A stretch of DNA of 64,000 nucleotides, taken from contig CM077676.1 of NCBI GenBank assembly GCA_039707655.1, positions 240,764,866 to 240,828,865 of the forward strand, read 5' to 3'. The position numbers and the translations under genes were made by a program. This DNA comes from Elymus sibiricus. Lineage: Eukaryota > Streptophyta > Magnoliopsida > Poales > Poaceae. The notes beneath the pieces are model-generated. The model did not search any database. It was not told the origin of the DNA and saw only the letters and a program-made list of their open reading frames with translations. Shown piece by piece: positions 36,201-47,668 of this stretch (positions are counted from its first letter, which is position 1; each line of letters starts with the position of its first letter).

Positions 36201-36785
36201 ACTCAAGCGGGTCACCTCGGGATCGCAACCATCATACAATGGAGTATGAGAGTCTACTTCCAGTTGCTCCAGCTTGGCCTCCTCTCTACAAGCAGCTCTG
36301 TCGTTAGTCGTCTTCTTGCGAAGCAGGTCTCGAACATGAGGGTCCCGCACGACTGAACTTAGTAGCGACGAATGCTCCGGTGTGTCCACGTCTTCTCTGT
36401 CATGTCCGGCCACTTCTCCGCCCCCATGTCCGGCCTCTTCTCTGCCCCCATGTCCGTCCTCTTCACCGCCCCCATGTCCGGCCTCTTCTCCGCCGCCATG
36501 TCCGGCCTCTTCTCCGCCACCATTATCGGTCATCTCTTCGTCTGGTCCAATGTCATCATTGGCTGCCCCATCGACGTCATCATCTTCACTTATCCACCGA
36601 GTATAGCCATCCATGAAACCAGCCATGAGCAGGTGCGCTTTCAAACGGCCTTCCTTAAAGAGGTCAAGCAAGACTCCTCCTTTGCATCTTCGACACGGAC
36701 AGAAAATCTCCTTCCGGTTATTTTCATACATGTCGTGCACCGCGGATCGCAACCATCTTTCCACCATCGTTCCACTGACCTTCAT
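33261..36785 (-). pseudogene. CACTA1 transposase (TNP2-like), two frameshifts
   Basis: Start ATG 36785 (MKVSGTMVERWLRSAVHDMY), after a possible acceptor (CACGCAG|GCGATC). Domain order as in plant CACTA transposases: Transpos_assoc (EIFCPCRRCKGG, GFMDGYTRW); Transposase_21 (HACINDCIIYR, NNCPVCNASRYK, LDQMHIMENILESLL); DUF4218 (MKSHDCHVMMTQILPVALR, MMPFERMNGVIKGFV); DUF4216 (AYDINGYTFYTEA, WELDYSGLHDATMFRVRW); end (GKRNIIGMDGVANEEDYDQY). The frame is open from 36785 to about 34,268, where a one-base loss (SFCR, then NYLYGGDPVVGLPVNKHL) shifts it. A second shift lies in a 7-base T run at 33589-33595 (KNEPWVHAK in the new frame). No in-frame stop apart from those the shifts cause. About 1,170 residues if continuous. 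Confidence 0.85.
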
Positions 36786-37080
36786 GATCGCCTGCGTGGT
36801 ATAATTAATAAGAAAAAGGATTATAAACGCATCCATGCATGCATGCATCAAATTCATACAAAAATTCGGCATGACCTTCCCTAAAAATAGGACATATAGA
36901 GTTTGCCCGAAATTCGCCGAAACGGAAATAAATCGACATTTCGGCAAAACATAAGCAACTCATGTCACGCACGATCCGACAAATACACATAGGCGGCAAC
37001 TCATGCCACATGCACATTCTCACCATCATAGCGCAAACACAAATATTTTCATTCTTGCAAAGCACAACTTTTTACTCACC
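36786..37080 (-). promoter_or_regulatory. CACTA1 transposase leader with shared 90-bp block
   Basis: 36865-36954 matches one arm of the palindrome at 31552-31746 (TTCGGCATGACC..., ending CGGCAAAACATA) in the same orientation relative to its gene. Both blocks lie 70-180 bp upstream of an ATG that follows a splice-acceptor-like site. Confidence 0.6.
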
Positions 37081-37464
37081 TATCGTCCCGAGAGAGGGAT
37101 CGAGCACACAAGTACGGTAGATGGCCATTGCCGCTATCTAGCTAGCTAGGGATCGAAAGTAGTGGAAGGAGGGAGGGAAAGCTAGCTAGCTTGCATGGTA
37201 GATCTAGTTGGAAGGAGATGCTCTACCTAACTAGTGGAGAGGGAGGGAAATCTAGCTAGTGAGACAAAGGCAAGAGTGGGGAAAGAGAGAAGGAGGGAGA
37301 GACAAATAAATTCAAGTGAGGAAGAGAAGAAGCCATTAATGGAGGAGATGGTGGATGGGGGCATTAATGGGGAGAGAAGAGATAGGAGAAGGAAGAAGTA
37401 AGTGAGGGAGGTAGAGGAGGGAGAGGGGGAGGAGGGGAGGGTGGCAGAAAAAGGTGGCTGCTAC
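37081..37464. other. CACTA1 purine-rich leader/promoter region
   Basis: No gene. GGAGGGAGGGAAAGCTAGCTAG-type runs, rich in GAGAGG. Upstream of the transposase gene on the minus strand. Confidence 0.4.
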
Positions 37465-37846
37465 GTGTAGCAGTAGCGCTGGTACCTCACCGGCGCTACT
37501 GCTTAGATTCGTAGCAGTAGCGCGTGTCGGTGGCCCAGCGCTACTGCTAATCTGGGCCCACCTTCTGGCCCCGTGCACATATAGCGGTAGCGGTGGGCCA
37601 CCGACAAGCGCTACTGCTATGGATCTTAGTAGTAGCGCTGGTTTCGGGCCACCGCTACTACTAAGGGTAGCCCCGGCCGGTGGCGGTGGGACGACTTAGC
37701 AGTAGCGCTGTCCGGCCACCCCACGCTACTGCTACTTTGGTACCTGTAGAGCTTGTTGGCACCCAGCGCTACTACTAAGTAGCAGTAGCGCTGGCCCCAT
37801 AACCAGCACTACTAAAATTTTATCTATAAGCTTTCTCCTAGTAGTG
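37465..37846. repeat. CACTA1 right sub-terminal repeat region
   Basis: Repeated AGCAGTAGCGCTGG / CCAGCGCTACTGCT in both orientations up to the terminal TCCTAGTAGTG. No gene. Confidence 0.85.
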
Positions 37847-38195
37847 CAGTTACAATTCTTTGTGGGATAAGTTCATTTTTATCATTGGGGACAACGGTAA
37901 TACCTCCTTTCTTAGGAGCACAATGAACAGGACTTACCCATCTACTATCAGCTATGGGATAAATTATACCTGCTTCCATAAGCTTTAATATTTCAGTTCT
38001 TACCACATCCTTCATTCTAGGATTCAACCTTCTTTGATGATCAACAACGGGGTTAGCATCTGGCTCCATATGAATTTTATGCTGACAAAAACCGGGACTA
38101 ATGCCCTTAAGATCATCGAGAGTATATGTGATAGCCTGGCTTATTAGGGATGATAGACTACTCATATAAATAAGGAATTCCTTCTTTTCCGGGAG
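37847..38195 (-). CDS. Athila pol, N-terminal part of reverse transcriptase
   Basis: Minus-strand frame LPEKKEFLIYM..., then ITYTLDDLKGISPGFCQHKI, IIYPIADSRWVSPVHCAPKK and VPNDKNELIPQRIVT. It joins exactly to GYRIVIDF at 26749 when CACTA1 and one CAG are removed. Its upstream end is cut at 38195/38196 by the Tekay-like LTR. The protease and most of gag, which should lie upstream, are absent. Confidence 0.88.
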
Positions 38196-41100
38196 TGTGA
38201 CAGCCCAAGACCGAGACCTCCATTATATTTGTGATATGTTCACGCCTGCATGCTTGTGATGTTTGTTTTATTTCATTTGCATCATGCATCATCTCCATAA
38301 TCTTGTTGTGATCGTTTTCCTTTTAATTTTGTTCATGTGCATTGCAACTTCTTCGTCTTCCTCTTCCTTTGACACTTCCTTTAAGTTCAAGATCAACTTC
38401 AAACTCCATGTCTTGCTCAATGCACCGAAGTTTTCAAATTCCTTACAGTGCAACTTCTCTTCTTTTCCCCATTCATTCATTTTTATTTATTTGAGTCACA
38501 TTTTAGTTGCTCAAATAAATGTTCCTGTGGTGCCCATAGATCATATTTATTATGTTGGATCACCATCTAAATTTTCAGCACATTTAGCATTTGTTTGAAT
38601 GGGTTTCAAAATTCAAAGAGTTTGAATTTTATTCAAACTTGCCTCAAAGTTTATCTTCCAAAAATCCCCCGGCTAATTTTATAAAATTCTCCATATTTTT
38701 CCGAGTCCAGGAAAATTACCCGCATGTCCAAATTCTTTCCCAAACTCTCTCTTTCTTTCTTCCATGTTTTGCCTTTTGGTAAATAGAAGAAATTAAAGAG
38801 AGAGGGGCAGTCCTACACCCGCCGGCCTATTGGACCTGACCAACCAGGCCGGCCCACCCCAAAACCTAACCCTATAACCCTAGCCCGATCGATCCCCTCT
38901 CTCCCTCCTCTCGATCCCTCGTCTCCCTCCAGCGCCGCCTCCCTCGCATGCACGCATCGCACAGGAGAGGAGCTCCTCGTCGCCGCCTTGCCTTCTCCTC
39001 CCCGCGCCGCTCCTTCCCTCGCCTCCGCGACCAGCCTGCAGCCGCACCGCACCGATGTCTCCTGCCCGAGGCCCTGCCTCCTCGTCGTCGCCCGTAGCTC
39101 TCCCACAGGAGCCCGAGCCCCATCAGCCAGGAGCTCGAGCCACCTCGCCGCGCCTCCCCGAGCCTCCCTTCTCCGTCGTTCGAGCCGCTCGGGCTCGAGC
39201 TCGTCCATGGCCGCTCGGCCGTCACCCTCGTCGGACCGCCGTCCGCGTGCTTGCCATCGTCCAGCTCCTTCGCATCCAAACCCCTCCGTTCTCGGCTCCG
39301 GCCGCCTCTGCAAGTCCAGCCCCGCTCGACCTCCTCCTCATGTTTCTCCTCTGGCCGCGCAGCACCCGAGCGTCGCTGCCTTGGCCTCCTCTATCCAGCA
39401 CCTCACCCTTCCTCCCCTGTTCATCTTTGTGGCCATCGGCCCTTGCTGCAGCTCCTCGCCCTGATGACCTCTTGCACCACCAGAGACCGATGCCACCCCG
39501 GTGACCAAGTACCAGGATTTTCGCCAAGTCCCTCGAAGACCACTGATGCCAAGTACGAGTACATGACCGGAACGTGCCAAGTACCACGACGACCATGTAC
39601 AACTACTGTTCCCGTGGATTTCGCCAAGTACCTCTACGCATAGAAACCCCAAGATCGACTACCGCATCGGATCACCAAGTTCAATAACGACCCACGAGGA
39701 ACATGGATACATCAAGTTCCTCTCTGAACGTGCACCACTACCGTCGCCGAAGACCATCAAGTGAACAACTACCGCCGCTGTGCGCTTTGCCAAGTACCAC
39801 TACTTCACGACGACCCGTGAACGACTACTTCCCCTACGACGCACCGAACACGATCCACCCCAAAACACACGCTTTGGAGGTATAACCGCCGAGACGACGC
39901 CCGTGAACGATGCATATGTTGTGTGAAATGCTCGTGTTTGCACCGTGTACGAATCGTTCTTGCACATCCCTCGCTTGCCATGCCACCGACACATGGGAAC
40001 CCGATAACCAGGATCACCCCACCATCTCTTGCATGTTTCGCACATTCGCACGCTTGTTCCTCCTTTGCACCGGTATCTCAACGAGTTACCGGAACCGGAA
40101 TGTTGCCGTGGCACCATTTCCGTTATCGCCGCCGTGGCACCCATTTCTTTCCGCCGTGGTGACAAATGCATCATATCATGATATATGTCATTGTCTTCAT
40201 AAAATTGCATACAACTTGAATATGTCATTCTCATGCATGTTAAAAACATTTAAATTGTTGTTTGCATTAAAATTGCTAAATGACATGCTAAAATGATTTA
40301 TTTCATAACTAAATAACCGTAGCTCCGAATTAAATAAATTTTATATGTAACTTGACTAGAAAAATGCATAGATTAACATGGTGCACTTACTTTTGCTGTT
40401 TAACAACATTAAAATTGTGTTTTAGGCAGAACAGTACCAAATTCAAAAATTGCATATGAGGATTTTCCGGAATTGTCATGTGTTGTTTCCGGCCTCATTT
40501 AAATTGCCTAGATAGATAGTTTGTTCATGCTTCATCTCTTGCCATGTTAACCAACATTTAATATTGATGAGTAGCCTAAATGAGAGAGAACTAAATAATT
40601 GTATGTGGAGTTTCGTCAATATGCAACCCGTGGCATATTGAGCTTCACTTAATGTGTAGTATTTGATTGTTGCACTTGCCATGCCATGCCTATTTAAACC
40701 GGACATGCATCATACTTGATTGTGCTTCATGCCACGATTATGCTTGTGTGTTTACCATGTTGTTTCCCTTTTTCCGGTTGTGCTTCTTCTCGCTAGTTCC
40801 GGTTTCGTTGCGATTGTGAGGATTCGTTCGACTACGTTGGTATGACTTCTTCATGGACTCAGTCTTCTTCCTAGCGGGATTTCAGGCAAGATGATCATGA
40901 CCTTGGATATCTTTACTATCTTTGCTTGCTAGTTGTCTCGTTGCTATCGCTATGTCGCGCTTCCTACCACATATATGTCAGCCTCCCATATGCCATGATA
41001 CAGCCTCTAACCACCCTTACCCAGCAAACCGTTGTTTGGCTATGTTACCGCTTTGCTCAGCCCTTTCTTATAGCGTTGCTAGTTGTAGGTGCAGCTGCAG

Positions 41101-42498
41101 TTTGTTCCATGCTGGGACATGGATATCTTGGGATATCACAATATCTCTTATTTAATTAATGCATCTATATACTTGGTTTTGGGTGGAAGGCTCGGCCTTT
41201 TGCCTAGTGTTTTGTTCCACTCAAGCCGCCCTAGTTTCCGTAATGCTGGTGTTATGATCCATGTTTAGCATTCCTAACATGCTCAGGGGAATGGGACCCT
41301 CTTGACAGTTTGCTTTGAATAACCGCTTCCAGCAAGGCCCAACATTGGTTTTAACATTTGCCAACATAATAATACTGAATTAAATAATTAATTTGCATAG
41401 GGAGTTAGCGCTACCCGAGGATTCTTAATTCCACATAATACAGGAGGGCCAGTGCTGATGGTGCTGGTCCAAAACTAGAGCAGCTTGCGGCGCCGCCCGG
41501 GGCAACTCGGGAGTTGGTCGCTGTAACCATAGCTCATCCGTCGTGGCCTGAGAAGAGATACGCGCGGCTACTATCAGGGTGTCAGCACGTCGGGAGGTCT
41601 TGCTGGAATTGTGTTTCCATTGTCGAAATGTCTTGTGCACCGGGATTCCGAGGATACTTTGGGCTATCTCGAGGTTGAGGTATTTCCACCGCAGCTTGTG
41701 TAGGCTTATGATGGGCCAGGTTGGAACACCCCTGCAGGGTTAAATCTTACGCGAAGCCGTGCCCGCGGTTATGTGGCACTTGGATATTTATAACCTCCGG
41801 TTGTAGAGGACTTGACACTAATCCTAATTAAAATACACCAACCGCGTGCGTAACCGTGACCGTCTCTTTTCGAGGAAGTTCGAGAAGAGAACACGGTGGG
41901 GTTATGTTTGACTCGTAAGTAGGTGTTTAGGATCACTTAGTGATCATTTGTAGTTTGCGACCGTTTTGCGTAAATGCTCTTCTTATTCTTGTACACGTAA
42001 GTTAGCCACCATATAATGCTTAGTGCTTGCTGCAACCTCACCACCTTACCCTTCCATACCCATTTAAGCTTTGATAGTCTTGCTACCCATGGTTATGGGA
42101 TTGCTGAGTCCTCGTGGCTCACAGATTACTACCACAACAGTTGCAGGTACAGGTAATGCGATGTCTTGACGTGAGAGCGAAGCTTGTTTGCTTTGGAGTT
42201 CTTCTTCTGCTTCGTCGATCTGGGGATAGGTTCCTGGTCGGCAGCCTGGGCTAGCAGGGTGGATGTCGTTCTTCTTTTCGTTTGACTTCATCCGTAGTCG
42301 GATGCTGCCCTTCTGTATGATGTTTGTTATGTATTGATGTATTCATGTGATGATTGTATGTATTTGTTTGTATTCCCATCTATTATGTATGTGGTACGAT
42401 GTAATGATATTCACCTTGCAAGCGTCTCCAATATGCATTTCTACTCTTGGTGGGGCCTCCGAGTTCCTCGAGAATAGGATCGCATATTGGGCGTGACA
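38196..42498 (+). repeat. Tekay-like 5' LTR
   Basis: TGTGACAGCC...GCGTGACA, about 4.3 kb. The right end is fixed by the adjoining primer site. The left end is fixed by the break in Athila coding sequence. Confidence 0.7.
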
Positions 42499-42501
42499 AG
42501 T

Positions 42502-42513
42502 TGGTATCAGAGC
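42502..42513 (+). promoter_or_regulatory. Primer-binding site (initiator tRNA-Met type)
   Basis: TGGTATCAGAGC, 3 bp after the LTR end. Confidence 0.85.
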
Positions 42514-42721
42514 CTCGGCCGACCATAGGAGCCCCCTTGATTGATCGAACCGTTGGCGAGTATAGAAGAAAAACTATTTTGAGTCTAGCTATATATCGGA
42601 GAGTAGGAATTCTTTTTACTCCTTATCCCCTTCGTCGCTCTGGTGAGGAATTGTGACGTAGGTGTTTTGATTCTACTACTCTTCTCACTCAAAAAAAAAT
42701 TTAGGATCACGCGGGTATTTT

Positions 42722-43036
42722 GGAATCATCACATAGCCTATACCACATCAATGCCTTTCCCTCCAAAGATAAAGGGAATACTTTCTTCTTAACTCCATCT
42801 CCGGATAAACCTACAAGCTTAAACAATCCAAAAATTTCATCCACATAGATCAAGTCCATATCGGGATGTACCGTTCCATCTCCTGCATAAGTATTAGCTG
42901 GCAGTTTCTCTATCATACCCAAAGGAATTTCATAATAAATATTTTCAGTAGGTTCAATAGGTTGAGGAGCAATGCTTATTGCTTCCGGTCGAGGTGAATA
43001 TACCCCGAACAAGCCCCTCAAAGGATTACTTTCCAT
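42722..43036 (-). pseudogene. Athila gag, N-terminal fragment
   Basis: ATG 43036 (MESNPLRGLFGVYSPRPEAI), then IYYEIPLGMIEKLPA, GDGTVHPDMDLIYVDEIFGL and FPLSLEGKALMWYRLCDD, the conserved start of the retrotransposon gag domain. The frame ends in foreign sequence after about 105 codons. The remaining gag, the zinc knuckle and the protease are lost at the junction with the Tekay-like fragment. Confidence 0.8.
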
Positions 43037-43113
43037 AGTGACAAGTGACAATAAATTTCAGCACGTAATATAAATGTTTCCTTACCAAATTCCACTCACC
43101 AAAGGCGCTTCAC

Positions 43114-43131
43114 TCCCCGGAAACGGCGCCA
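43114..43131 (-). promoter_or_regulatory. Athila primer-binding site
   Basis: Plus strand TCCCCGGAAACGGCGCCA; minus strand TGGCGCCGTTTCCGGGGA, the site typical of Athila elements, 11 bp inside the 5' LTR end. Confidence 0.9.
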
Positions 43132-43142
43132 AAAAAGAGTCT

Positions 43143-44660
43143 TGATGACCCACAAGTATAGGGGATCAATCGTAGTCCTTTCAATAAGTAAGGGTGTCGA
43201 ACCCAACGAGGAGCAGAAGGAAATGACAAGCGGTTTTCAGCAAGGTATTCTCTGCAAGTACTGAAAGTAGCGGTAATAGATAGTTTTGATAGCAAGATAA
43301 TTCGTAACAAGTAACAAATAGTAACGGTAACAAATAGTGCAGCAAGGTGGCCCAATCCTTTTTATAGCAAAGGACAAGCCGGAACGAACTCTTATAATAA
43401 GCAAAGCGTTCTCGAGGACACATGGGAATTTCATCTAGTCACTTTCATCATGTTTGTTTGATTCGCGTTCGCTACTTTGATAATTTGATATGTGGATGGA
43501 CCGGTGCTTGGGTGCTGCTCTTACTTGAACAAGCCTCCCACTTATGATTACCCCCTCTCGCAAGCATCCGCAACTATGAAAGAAGAATTAAGATAACGCT
43601 AACCATAGCATCAAACATATGGATCCAAATCAGCCCCTTACGGAATAGCGCATAAACTAGGGTTTAAGCTTCTGTCACTCTAGCAACCCATCATCTAATT
43701 ACTACTCCACAATGCCTTCCCTTCGGCCCAAAGATGGTGAAGTGTCATGTAGTCGACGTTCACACGACACCACTAAAGGAAGCAACAACATACATATCAT
43801 CAAAATATCGAACGAATACCAAATTCACATGATTAATTATGACAAGACTTCTCCCATGTCCTCAAGAACAAAAGTAACTACTCACAAATCATATTCATGT
43901 TCAAGATCAGAGGGGTATTGAATAGCATTAAGGATCTGAACATATAATCTTCCACCAAATAAACCAACTAGCATCAACTACAAGATGTAATCAACACTAC
44001 TAGCAACCCACAGGTACCAATCTGAGGTTTTGAGACAAAGATTGAATACAAGAGATGAACTAGGGTTTGAGATGAGATGGTGCTGGTGAAGATGTTGATG
44101 AAGATTGGTCCTCCCATGATGAGAGGATCGTTGGTGATGTCGATGGCTTCAATTTCCCCCTCCCAGAGTGAAGTATCCCCGGCGGAATCGCTCCGCCGGA
44201 GAGCAAAATAGCTCCTGCCCAGGTTCCGCCTTGACACGGCGGCGCTTCATCCTGAAAGTATTCTCCTTATTTTTTCTAGGGCAAATGACCTTATATAGGA
44301 GAAGGAGGAGGCCAGACGCCAGCTGTGTGCCCCACAAGGCATCAGGGCTCGCCCAGGGGGGCCGCGCCCTGTTGCCTTGTGGGCAACTGGTGGGTCCCCT
44401 CTGGTATTTCTTTTCTCCAGTATTTTTTATATATTCAATAAAAAATGTCCATGAAATTTTAGGTCAATTGGAGCTCTGTAGAATAGGTATCTCTGATGTG
44501 GCTATTTCAGGTCCAGAATTCCAGCTGCCGGCATGCTCCCTCTTCATGTAAATCTTGCAAATTAAGAGAGAAAAGGCATAAGAATTGTACCATGAGTGAA
44601 ATAATGATTAAAAACATAATAATTAACAGTAGGAAATCATGATGTAAATTGGACATATCA
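43143..44660 (-). repeat. Athila 5' LTR
   Basis: 1518 bp, partner of 20256-21772. Minus-strand TATA box at 44291-44298. Followed by TSD copy CTTTA (44661-44665). Confidence 0.93.
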
Positions 44661-47600
44661 CTTTACCTGACTAAGAGGGACCCATTTGCACCTGAATAAT
44701 GGCACCTTAACTTTCACATAGTTAAGCTCCCAAATCTCTTCGATGGTTCCATAGTATACCCTTTTATCAGCTTCATCTACAGTTATGCATTCTATTAGAA
44801 TGGAGCTGTTCTGATATGAGGTCTTCTTATCACGTTCCTCAGTGTAGAACGTGTAGCCATTTATGTCATACGCTTGGTACCTCATACCGTAGGTGATGGC
44901 TTTTGTGCCAACCACGTTGCAATGTCATCCATGGATCCACGTGACATATGATCCTTGAGCCATCTAACGTAGTCCTTATTGTGCGCCTTCATCATGACAT
45001 CTAATGGATGCACAATTGGTAAGAAACTTCGTCGTATCTCCGCCAAGTGTTCTTCAGCATAAGCGTCGAGAACTGAGCTGTTAAGCAGTACCGTCAAATG
45101 GGCTTTATCGGTATCATCTCCAGGTGCAGCGTGTTGCGCGCCAGCAAGGACCGGCTTACTAGCCAGCCTCCCCTCGTGGCGAGAGAGGGGCAAACCTATA
45201 GGTCTTTGTTTCATGTATTCGGTGCAAAACTCAACCACCTCATCCGCGGTATAACCTTGTAGGATGCTTGCCTCTGGATGACATCGGTTCCGACAATAGC
45301 GCTTCAATATTCCCATGAACCGCTCGAAGGGATACATGTTGCAAAGAAACACAGGACCACAGTACTTTATCTTGTCGACAAGGTGCACAGTGAGATGGAC
45401 CATGACATCAAAGAATGACGGTGGGAAAAACATCTCTAGGTTGGACAATATTCTTGCAATATCCTCTTGCATATGATCCAGCTCCTCACGATTTACCACT
45501 TTCTGCCATAGTTGGTTGAAGAAATCACAGAGATCAATGAGTGTGTTTCTTATGTCTGTGTCCATCAAATTTCTGATGGCCACCGGGAGGATTTGTGTCA
45601 ACATTACGTGGCAATCATGTGACTTCATGTGTGCCAACTTCATTTTACCCGTGCTCACATCCACGAGACTTCTGATGTTTGCGGAGTAGGAAGAGGGTGT
45701 CTTAATTGACAACAAATAATTGTAGAACTCTTTTGCTTCTTTTGCAGTGAAATTGTAACTCTGGCAAACGTGGAGGAATTTTTCACCATCTTCAGCTTCA
45801 TTCATGCATTCTGTTTGATCACCAAGCATATCGAGTCGTGCTCCGTCACCATCCTTTGTTTTACCTTTAATCTTGAGCAGAGTACCAAGGATGCTTTCAC
45901 ATACATTCTTCTCTACGTGCATGACATCGATGCAGTGACGTACACTTAGAATCTCCCAGTAAGGTAATTGCCAGAACACTGATTTCTTCTTAAACACTTG
46001 TGTCCTGGGTGTTTTTTTTTTACGACGAACCGGGTCCCTTGCCAAGCACAACTTCAATTTCTTTAGCCATTCTGTGGACCTCCTTCCCAGAATAAGGTCT
46101 TGGGCCCAAACCTACCTCTGCTGTACCATCAAATTTAGTTTCATCTTTCGGTATGGGTGCTCTCTCCGTAAGAATCTACGATGATGCAAATACACAGTTT
46201 TGTGCGAGTTGGGAAGAAATCTACTCGCTATCCTATCCATGCATGTGACACATTCTACGTCTCCCCTTGTTTTATGCCCCGATGTGTTGCCTAATGCTGG
46301 CATATCTTGAATGTTGTGCAGCAGCAACGCATGTAGATCGAAAATCTCCTTTTTGTAAGCATCATAACATTTTACAGCAGGCTCTTTTGCCCACAATGTC
46401 AGCAGTTCTTCTACCAGTAGCTCAAAGTAAATGTCGATGTCATTTCCAGGTTACTTCGGGCCTTGGATAATCATTGACATCATGATGTATTTTTTCTTCA
46501 TACACAACCAAGGAGCAAGGTTATATATGCACAGAAGCACTGGCCATGTGCTGTGTTTGGTGCTCATATCGCCAAATGGATTCATCCCATCAGTACACTC
46601 CCCGAGCCATATACTTCTAGGATCCATGGCAAAGTATTTATGTTTTTCCTCGATTGACTCCTACTGAGCCCCATCTTTCGAGTGCCTCAAATATTCATCC
46701 GCAATTCGCTCATCATGATGCAACCGCAACCTCTTTGCCTCTCTAGGGTTTGCAAACAAACGCTTCAACCTTGGAATTAAAGGCAAGTACCAAACAACCT
46801 TGAACGGGATTCCTGTCTTGATCTCTTCATCCAATTTGTCCTTGTCCTTTGCTTTCCTGCGCTTGTATCATGGATGCTTGCATATGCGACATGCACGCAA
46901 ATCTTTGTACTCACCGCGGTACAACATACAATCATGCACACAAGCGTGTATCTTCTGGACTTCAAGTTCCAATGGGCAAACAACTTTCTTCGCTTCGTTC
47001 GTGCTTTTGGGGAGCACATTATCTTCTGGAAGAATGTCTTTGAAAAGACCTAACAACTCTGTGAAGCCCTTGTTTGATAGACGGTTTTCTGCTTTAAATC
47101 TGAGAAGCGCTAGTGTGGAACTCAACTTGGAATATTTCTTTTTGCAACTTGGATACAAATCTTTCTTTGAGTCCGCATCAATGGTTGGCAGATCCTTGTA
47201 CCCAACCATTTCTTTATTTGGGCCCTGGAAATCTGCAATCATAGCAGCAAAATCTGGCATACCATCAAGGTCATCGTCTTCGTCGCCATCTTAGTTTTCC
47301 ACTGGGGTTTTTCGATTGTCTCTGTTCCGTTGGTAGCTTGACGTCTGAGCCCCGAGGTTAGATTCAACATCCATGTGACTCTGATCGGGGTTTGGCATCT
47401 CGCCGCCCTGGTTACCTTCATCCATGACCGGCTCTTCATCGTGTGTAGTCCAACGTGTATATCCATCCATGAATCCCCGCTTGAATAAGTGGTACTCGAC
47501 GTCTGTAACTTTATGTGACTCTGTATTGCCACAATCCTTGCATGGACACAGGATGTAATCCTCGTTACGGACTCTCTTCTTTGTCCTTTCAGCCAAAGTG

Positions 47601-47668
47601 ATGAACTCCGTCATGCCACTCGCAAACTTTGAGCTTCTCCGATCCTTCTTCCATTTATATCGTTCCAT
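44661..47668 (-). pseudogene. CACTA2 transposase (TNP2-like), main part, many stops
   Basis: ATG 47668 (MERYKWKKDRRSSKFASGM) after an acceptor-like GGTGCAG. Transpos_assoc region (YILCPCKDCGN, GFMDGYTRW); Transposase_21 (IHACVHDCMLYRGEYKDL, RHCIDVMHVEKNVCESILG); DUF4218 (MKSHDCHVMLTQILPVAIR, MYPFERFMGILKRYCRN); DUF4216 (AYDINGYTFYTEERDKK, WELNYVKVKVPLFRCKWV). Stops: TAA 47291, TGA 46868, TAG 46661, TAA 46451, TAG 46112. A one-base shift lies near 44885, where PSPTV joins RYQAYDING. The Athila insertion at 44660 separates the C-terminal exon (19924-20255). Same layout as the CACTA1 transposase but far more decayed. Confidence 0.88.

Larger units (their letters stand above)
26750..37846 (-). 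mobile_element. CACTA1: CACTA (En/Spm) transposon, about 11.1 kb
   Basis: Ends CACTACTAGGGAAAA (left) and TTTCTCCTAGTAGTG (right), inverted repeats beginning CACTACTAGG. TSD CAG at 26747-26749 and 37847-37849; removal restores the Athila RT frame (IVT / GYRIV). Both ends and one interior block are full of GCAGTAGCGC-type sub-terminal repeats. Contents on the minus strand, right to left: transposase gene (36785-33261), second gene (31482-27805), small membrane-domain gene (27504-27244). Confidence 0.95.
38196..42720 (+). mobile_element. Tekay-like Gypsy fragment: one LTR, primer site and leader
   Basis: Starts TGTGACAGCCC right at the break in Athila pol. The LTR ends at 42498 (GGGCGTGACA) and is followed by a tRNA-Met-type primer site, so this is a 5' LTR on the plus strand. 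About 210 bp of leader follow, then Athila gag resumes near 42,700-42,724. The rest of the element and its 3' LTR are missing. A long LTR (about 4.3 kb) and this primer type fit Del/Tekay chromoviruses. No long ORF; the G/C-rich part at 38870-39480 has only low-complexity frames. Confidence 0.7.
20256..44660 (-). mobile_element. Athila-lineage Gypsy retrotransposon (minus strand) with two nested insertions
   Basis: LTRs 20256-21772 (3') and 43143-44660 (5'), nearly the same length (1517 and 1518 bp), both TGATGACCC...TATCA on the plus strand. Perfect TSD CTTTA (20251-20255, 44661-44665). The primer-binding site next to the 5' LTR is of TGGCGCCG type, and there is a polypurine tract next to the 3' LTR. 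The integrase and RT sequence match the Athila lineage. CACTA1 splits RT, and a Tekay-like fragment replaces most of gag and protease. By eye the LTRs differ at roughly 2-3 positions per 100, so the insertion is fairly young. Confidence 0.93.

Noticed and set aside
36372..36884. Plus-strand ORF of 170 codons with MSGLFSAPMSGLFSA repeats
   Set aside because: Shadow of the Gly/Glu-rich repeat (HGGGEEAGHGG) of the minus-strand CACTA1 transposase.
37801..37814. Second CAGCACTACTA, possible extra CACTA end
   Set aside because: It matches the sub-terminal CCAGCGCTACTGCTAA motif with one change and has no TSD; the true end is at 37846.
38813..39650. Several overlapping ORFs of 100-166 codons in a G/C-rich block
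   Set aside because: All lie in the Tekay-like LTR; low complexity, open in several frames on both strands, no conserved motif.
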